Assembly (NCBI RefSeq): GCF_000003815.2
Contig: NC_049995.1
Coordinates: 17,556,054 to 17,576,212 of the forward strand
Source: Branchiostoma floridae
Lineage: Eukaryota; Chordata; Leptocardii; Amphioxiformes; Branchiostomatidae
DNA length: 20,159 nucleotides
Reading direction: 5' to 3'
Positions 16,347 through 20,159 of the stretch are shown here, one piece after another. Both the position numbers and the translations under genes were made by a program. The number at the start of each line of letters is the position of its first letter. The stretch's first letter is position 1. The notes beneath the pieces are model-generated. The model searched no databases, was not told where the DNA came from, and saw only the letters and a list, made by a program, of their open reading frames with translations.

Positions 16347-16355
16347 GTTTTTATA
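16347..16355 (-). promoter_or_regulatory. TATA box of the chimeric channel gene
   Basis: On the minus strand the sequence is TATAAAAAC, preceded by CTGG and followed by a pyrimidine-rich TTCTCTCTATAAC. Transcription start is expected 25-30 bases downstream, near 16320, giving a 5' UTR of about 185 bases if unspliced. Confidence 0.55.
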
Positions 16356-16379
16356 CCAGAGGAGTTGGCCGGTCGCACA

Positions 16380-17729
16380 GGAGGCGGAACATGAACCTTA
16401 GCGTAGTCTAACTCCCCCGGCCAATTTCCCCGATTTTTTGCCGAATTCTACGCCCTCCGAACCCCCGTAGGAAGGCCTGATGAAGGCTAATATTAAAGTA
16501 ACGCCCGTCTAAATCCTATAAACACACCTCCAACGAGCGTAATAAGTGTACAGGGATATGAATGGTCATATTGAGTAATGAAATTTGAAAAATTAATAAT
16601 GCCCAGTGTGGTTACCAACTGTTGCATGCCAAGCTAACAATGGCGAGTTAATACTCCGTGGCAAATTATATCTCATGGCCATCATTTGTGAGATGGTATG
16701 ATGTCTTGTTGTTTTGAGAATGTATATATAGATTATAAAAACAGTATGTGTATAAGAAATAATAATGCGATATACATGAAGAAGAAAGTATACTCGTCTT
16801 GATATAATTTTGAAGGGATACTGAAAATGACTTGGAAAGTATATTTGATACATTTTGTATATGATATACTTAATATTATTTTGGACAAAATTACATTGTA
16901 AAGAAAAAAAAATTCAATACGTTTTCTCTAAAGATAGTACCCCAACCCCACAACCACTAATAAACACACACACACACGCACAGACAGACACACACGCACG
17001 TACAAACTACAAATCCTCAATAAAAGAGACATCTATTGGGTGCTTTCCATATTTGATATTCATTTCAAAATTCACAAATGCCACAAAAGCAGTGAACTTG
17101 AAATTGTTGGTGTTACTTCAACAGTCAATACCCACATATAGCTGCGCAGCAATATCAATATTAACAACTAATACTTTACCCTGATACATGCAGGTGCCAT
17201 CATGTTTTGCATCTTAAAAACATGTTAAATTCTTAAAGTCTTTTATAATACATACATGTTCATTCTGTTTCAGTCTGTGAAAAGGAAAACATACCAACAC
17301 TTATTTCTACTGTCTTTTTCTTCCTGATGTTACATAGTCACTGCACGAAAAAATTCATTTCCAGGATGGAAACTGACTCACACATCCCTGGAAACTATAC
17401 ATGTCCTCCAAATATATGTATCCATTTCAAACCTATCTAACATTTTGTACAATTTATCTTACAATATCATTCTATTAAAAAGTACATTCTACATCTTTCT
17501 TTTTTTCATGCATACATTGTCAAACAAAAGTGCAAATGGTGAACATTAATACTTGTCTGTACATCTTGAAAACTTAATACGGGTAACAATTCGTTGTTTT
17601 AGGGAAAACTGTGTGCCTCTGCGTAGCAACCACTACGTGAGTGGTGCGTTTAATCAAGCAACAGTCAAACAATTTTGCTATATTGCATTGCAATTTTGCT
17701 CTACGATTTTGCATCGACAAAAAAGGAAC
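16380..17729. other. Intergenic region between the two channel copies
   Basis: This holds the upstream part of the promoter of the chimeric gene and the 3' flank of the second copy. It is AT-rich, with a CA/CAGA simple repeat near 16963-17000. About 17380-17600 resembles the flank of the first gene at about 4430-4600, for example CATTTTGTACAAT and TTTTTCATGCATAC. No gene is supported here. Confidence 0.5.
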
Positions 17730-17915
17730 TCAAGCATAATAAGTAAAGAAACCGATCAGAAACGCCACAAACATGACAGGAAAGACTATCCTAGCAAAGA
17801 AGTCCACCCTGGCTGCTGTTCTCTCTGCTGAGTGTAGATTGTTCTCCTCCTCTTCAACCCAGGCTATGGACGGTCTGCGCAGCGGTTCCACCCTGGTCTT
17901 GAACAAGCACGGCAG
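17730..17915 (-). CDS. Second channel copy: loop, M4 and stop
   Basis: Acceptor CTTTCTCAG at 17916, stop TGA at 17730-17732; 61 residues. It begins LPCLFKTRVEPL, then keeps the acidic VEEEENNLHSAER and M4 ARIVFPVMFVAFLIGFFTYY with a final Ala instead of Gly. The good match of this acceptor sets the start of exon 13 in the first gene. Confidence 0.88.
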   Translation of the reverse strand: MPCLFKTRVEPLRRPSIAWVEEEENNLHSAERTAARVDFFARIVFPVMFVAFLIGFFTYYA

Positions 17916-19803
17916 CTGAGAAAGAAAAGAGAATTAGGATTAAAGCCCATCTCTACATTAATACAATTTTTGACAAATAAATACAAAGAAAAACACCAGC
18001 AGTACGAATTTTGGCCGATTTTTACAAGAATATTGTTTCAGAAGTGAGTAGACATATTGACATAAGAATATCTGAGGGAGACCAAAGACTCTGACGATTT
18101 TTTCTTTGTATGACTGAAACGTTTTGAAGAAATTTCAATAACTTATATAAGTAAATATTAGCTTGCATGAGGTTTCAGTCAAAGAGTCTATAGTCAGTGG
18201 AAAAATAAGCACCAATATCAACTTAAATGTGGAAGAGCAAGTTAATCTGTGATGGTAGTCAATATTATGTAACAATTCAAGACCTTATACTGACTGCCAA
18301 GCACCTTTGACCCTTTGCTGACGTCACACTTTCGTTCCAGATGTGTGGCATAGACATTAGGTCATTTCAACTTGATTAAGATCAGATGACTGATCATAAA
18401 CTCGGTTGGTAAGCGTTTTATTGTGTGCACGAATATAAGGTCTTAGAATTGTAACATAACATGGAAGAGAAATTAAGATAAAAACTGAATGCAAACCTTT
18501 CCTCCTGTGGAGATGTAGTTGACAACAACCGTCTCCAGCAAGGCGAGCATCACTGTAACAAGACAGCCATCCATCCACACGTCATAGGCTCGCACCAGGT
18601 TCTTCTGGGGGGGGGGGGGGGTTGGGGGGAAGATAAACGACACGTTATGATAGCCTCTACCAGGCTATTTACGGTGCTAAATCATTATAAAAACTGGAGA
18701 GGTTGCAACATGCTGAAAAATCTTTAGCATTTTGAAACCATAATACGTGCTATGATACTCAAAATGATTTGCCAGAGCAGTCTTGCATTAACGCAGCCTT
18801 CTGGCAAATCATTTTTGGCCAATTTCACTGTTTTTAAGTTGGTCTGGAGACTAGAATTATAGAACAAGACAAAACCTTTAAGTGATCACCTAGTTCAGCG
18901 AAAACTTGAACAAACATTTCTTAGTTGATGGAGGTCTTGTATATAGATATTATAGAGGCTCACCTGGGGGTTTCTGTCCTTGCTGCTCTTGATGACCAGA
19001 GACAGGAGCGTGCTAACCCCCAGTTGGACCCTCGCATTGACCTCCTTGGGGTGGAGCCAGAAGCAGAGCCATGACGTCATCACGACTGACGTAGTGGGCA
19101 GGAAGGTCATGAACACGTGACGATGCAGACGGCGGGAGAACTGCAGCCGGACGGCCAGGGTGGCGATCTCGGTCAGACCTGATGAGGGGTAGACACATTT
19201 TGATTTGTATTAACTGAGCGTACATTAACTGTAAGTTATGATAATCAACGAAACATTCTTTTATTGTTGTTGGTTTTGCTGTCACCATGCGTCTTCTTGG
19301 TGGCAATATTGCGTTGACTGTGCTATGTACCTTTTTTTAGGTAGAAGGTATTTTTCTCATATTTTCAGAAAAAGAAAGCAGTTGGCCTGATGTGTTTCAC
19401 TGTTCGCACATGTTGGTGTTTCATGAAGTATTTCCACAAATTTATGATGATTGTGCAAATTTTTCCTTGTTTTCTTAATTGATTTACAGTTACTGAGTTC
19501 GGATTGCCTTATTTAGGAAACAAACAAAGAAAGAAAGAAAGAGAAGTTTGCCTGATGTGTTTGACATTTTCGAGGTAAAAGGCAGTACCCCACTTTCGGA
19601 AAACAAAGTTTGATTGAGAATATCTTCAGAATATTAAATGATCAGCTGACCTGATGTGTTGGAGTTTTTGCACACGTTACTGCTGTACTGGCAGCTGCCG
19701 AAGTAGGCTCTGCACACGGCACACTCGTTACCATGACTACAGCCCCGCATGCGGGTACAGTGGTCGGCGCTGAAGGCGCACTGGCCGGTCAGCTGATGAC
19801 AGG
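17730..19803 (-). CDS. Second Cys-loop channel copy, 3' half (partial gene)
   Basis: Four exons match exons 10-13 of the first gene with the same order, strand and phases: 19651-19803 (Cys-rich), 18964-19178 (M1-M2), 18497-18604 (M3) and 17730-17915 (M4, stop TGA 17730-17732). The first three have exactly the same lengths as their partners; the last is 12 bases shorter. Differences are mainly at third codon positions, so selection on the protein is likely. Here M3 and M4 are single, without the tandem arrays. The rest of the gene lies past the right edge, so whether it also carries lectin and discoidin heads cannot be seen. It is about 1.6 kb upstream of the first gene, head to tail. Confidence 0.88.
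18497..18604 (-). CDS. Second channel copy: M3 exon
   Basis: The donor is AAAG|GTTTGC at 18496 and the acceptor CAG at 18605 follows a run of 15 C on the minus strand (18607-18621). The product KNLVRAYDVWMDGCLVTVML and then ALLETVVVNYISTGGK is 36 residues. Unlike in the first gene there is one copy only. Confidence 0.88.
18763..18813. repeat. Intron hairpin, partner of 8078-8120
   Basis: AATGATTTGCCAGA (18763-18776) pairs exactly with TCTGGCAAATCATT (18800-18813). The same hairpin lies at the same place in the first gene. Confidence 0.55.
18964..19178 (-). CDS. Second channel copy: beta-10, M1, M2
   Basis: Acceptor TCATCAG at 19179 and donor CAG|GTGAGC at 18963; 215 bases. It reads LTEIATLAVRLQFSRRL as in the first gene, M1 with FMTFLPTTSVVMTSWLCF, and M2 VNARVQLGVSTLLSLVIKSS. 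The -1' residue is Ala and 0' is Arg, as in glycine and GABA-A receptors, which strengthens the case for an anion pore. Confidence 0.92.
19651..19803 (-). CDS. Second channel copy: 8-Cys loop-C insert
   Basis: Acceptor CTTGCAG at 19804 and donor G|GTCAGC at 19650; 153 bases, phase 1-1. It codes ACHQLTGQCAFSADHC, then NECAVCRAYFGSC, and keeps all eight cysteines and the NTS sequon. About five residue changes relative to the first copy fall outside the cysteines, with more silent changes, which suggests purifying selection. Confidence 0.87.
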
Positions 19804-19870
19804 CTGCAAGAAAATATTTAGTTTAGTAGTAGTGTTCTAGTTTAATACATATTAAGCTGTTGATATAATC

Positions 19871-20125
19871 GGTGCAATGGCCGAGTGGGTGTAGTGTTCG
19901 CCTTGAATTTGGTAGGTTGTGAGTTCGATCCCCAACTCACAAGTCATACTAGTACCAACGACTCAAAAAAATGGTACATACTGCTTTCTCTGCTTAGCAC
20001 TCAGCACTAATGAGAAAGAGTATGGGAGTTAAACACACATCAATACCAGTGGACTAGCCCCCTGCTGTAGTTGCTTGCACATGTGTGGGCCCAGGGCTAC
20101 AGAAATGGAGATGGGCACCACCCGC
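19871..20125 (+). mobile_element. tRNA-derived SINE, copy 2
   Basis: An A box TGGCCGAGTGG at 19879-19889 and B box GAGTTCGATCC at 19921-19931 form a tRNA-like head of Ser/Leu type. The body has TACCAGTGGACTA and CCCCTGCTGTAGT, shared with the inverted element at 1975-2224. It lies upstream of the Cys-rich exon of the second channel copy. Confidence 0.65.
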
Positions 20126-20159
20126 AAGCATCTGCTCAGACGTACGGACAACTTTAGCA

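Noticed and set aside
16055-16378. ORF over the promoter and exon 1
   Set aside because: It is in another frame than the signal peptide and spans the TATA box and presumed 5' UTR.
19879-19931. A functional tRNA gene
   Set aside because: A and B boxes are present, but no 7-bp acceptor stem closes around them and the sequence continues as a SINE body.

Overview
The window is eukaryotic DNA: genes are split into short exons with GT-AG introns, and introns and flanks carry tRNA-derived SINEs and MITE-like inverted repeats. Receptors assembled from phase-1 modules and the extracellular C-type lectin plus discoidin combination suggest a deuterostome invertebrate. Amphioxus (Branchiostoma) is my best guess; that is inference, as nothing here proves the species. 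A 100-N assembly gap lies at 13453-13552.

Layout. (1) 243-2531, + strand: the last four exons of a gene whose 5' part lies outside the window. It ends in a death domain, most like that of UNC5-type receptors. (2) 2532-5319: flank between two convergent genes, mostly AT-rich, with one MITE and one unexplained ORF. (3) 6014-16137, - strand: one gene of about 13 exons in which every junction I could trace keeps phase. It reads signal peptide, C-type lectin domain, 8-residue linker, F5/8 type C (discoidin) domain, long Thr/Ala mucin-like stalk, then a complete pentameric ligand-gated ion channel (Cys-loop receptor) with four membrane segments. After correcting one 1-base frameshift in a repeat, the model gives 1093 residues. 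(4) 16140-17729: promoter with a TATA box and intergenic DNA. (5) 17730-19803, - strand: the 3' half of a second, tandem copy of the same channel (Cys-rich exon, M1-M2, M3, M4). Its 5' exons lie past the right edge.

Main discovery candidate. The gene at 6014-16137 fuses carbohydrate- and glycan- or lipid-binding modules on a mucin-like stalk to the amino end of a Cys-loop channel. In addition, a symmetric phase 1-1 exon coding 51 residues with 8 cysteines is inserted at the tip of loop C, between beta strands 9 and 10, where agonists bind in this family. Both tandem copies have the insert with the same length and all cysteines. The expected reading is a surface receptor with microbe- or matrix-binding heads tethered to an ion channel, with a ligand site remodelled by a disulfide-rich cap. 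The M2 pore lacks the cation-type Glu at -1' and keeps Arg at 0', so anion conduction is the better guess.

The locus is structurally restless. The M3 exon has seven extra partial copies (period 102-123 bp), the M4/3' end has four extra copies (period 168 bp), exon 7 has one partial copy, and the signal-peptide exon has a decayed copy whose 3' tail now looks like a 24-base linker exon. The last may be the scar of the fusion that placed the lectin domain in front of the gene.
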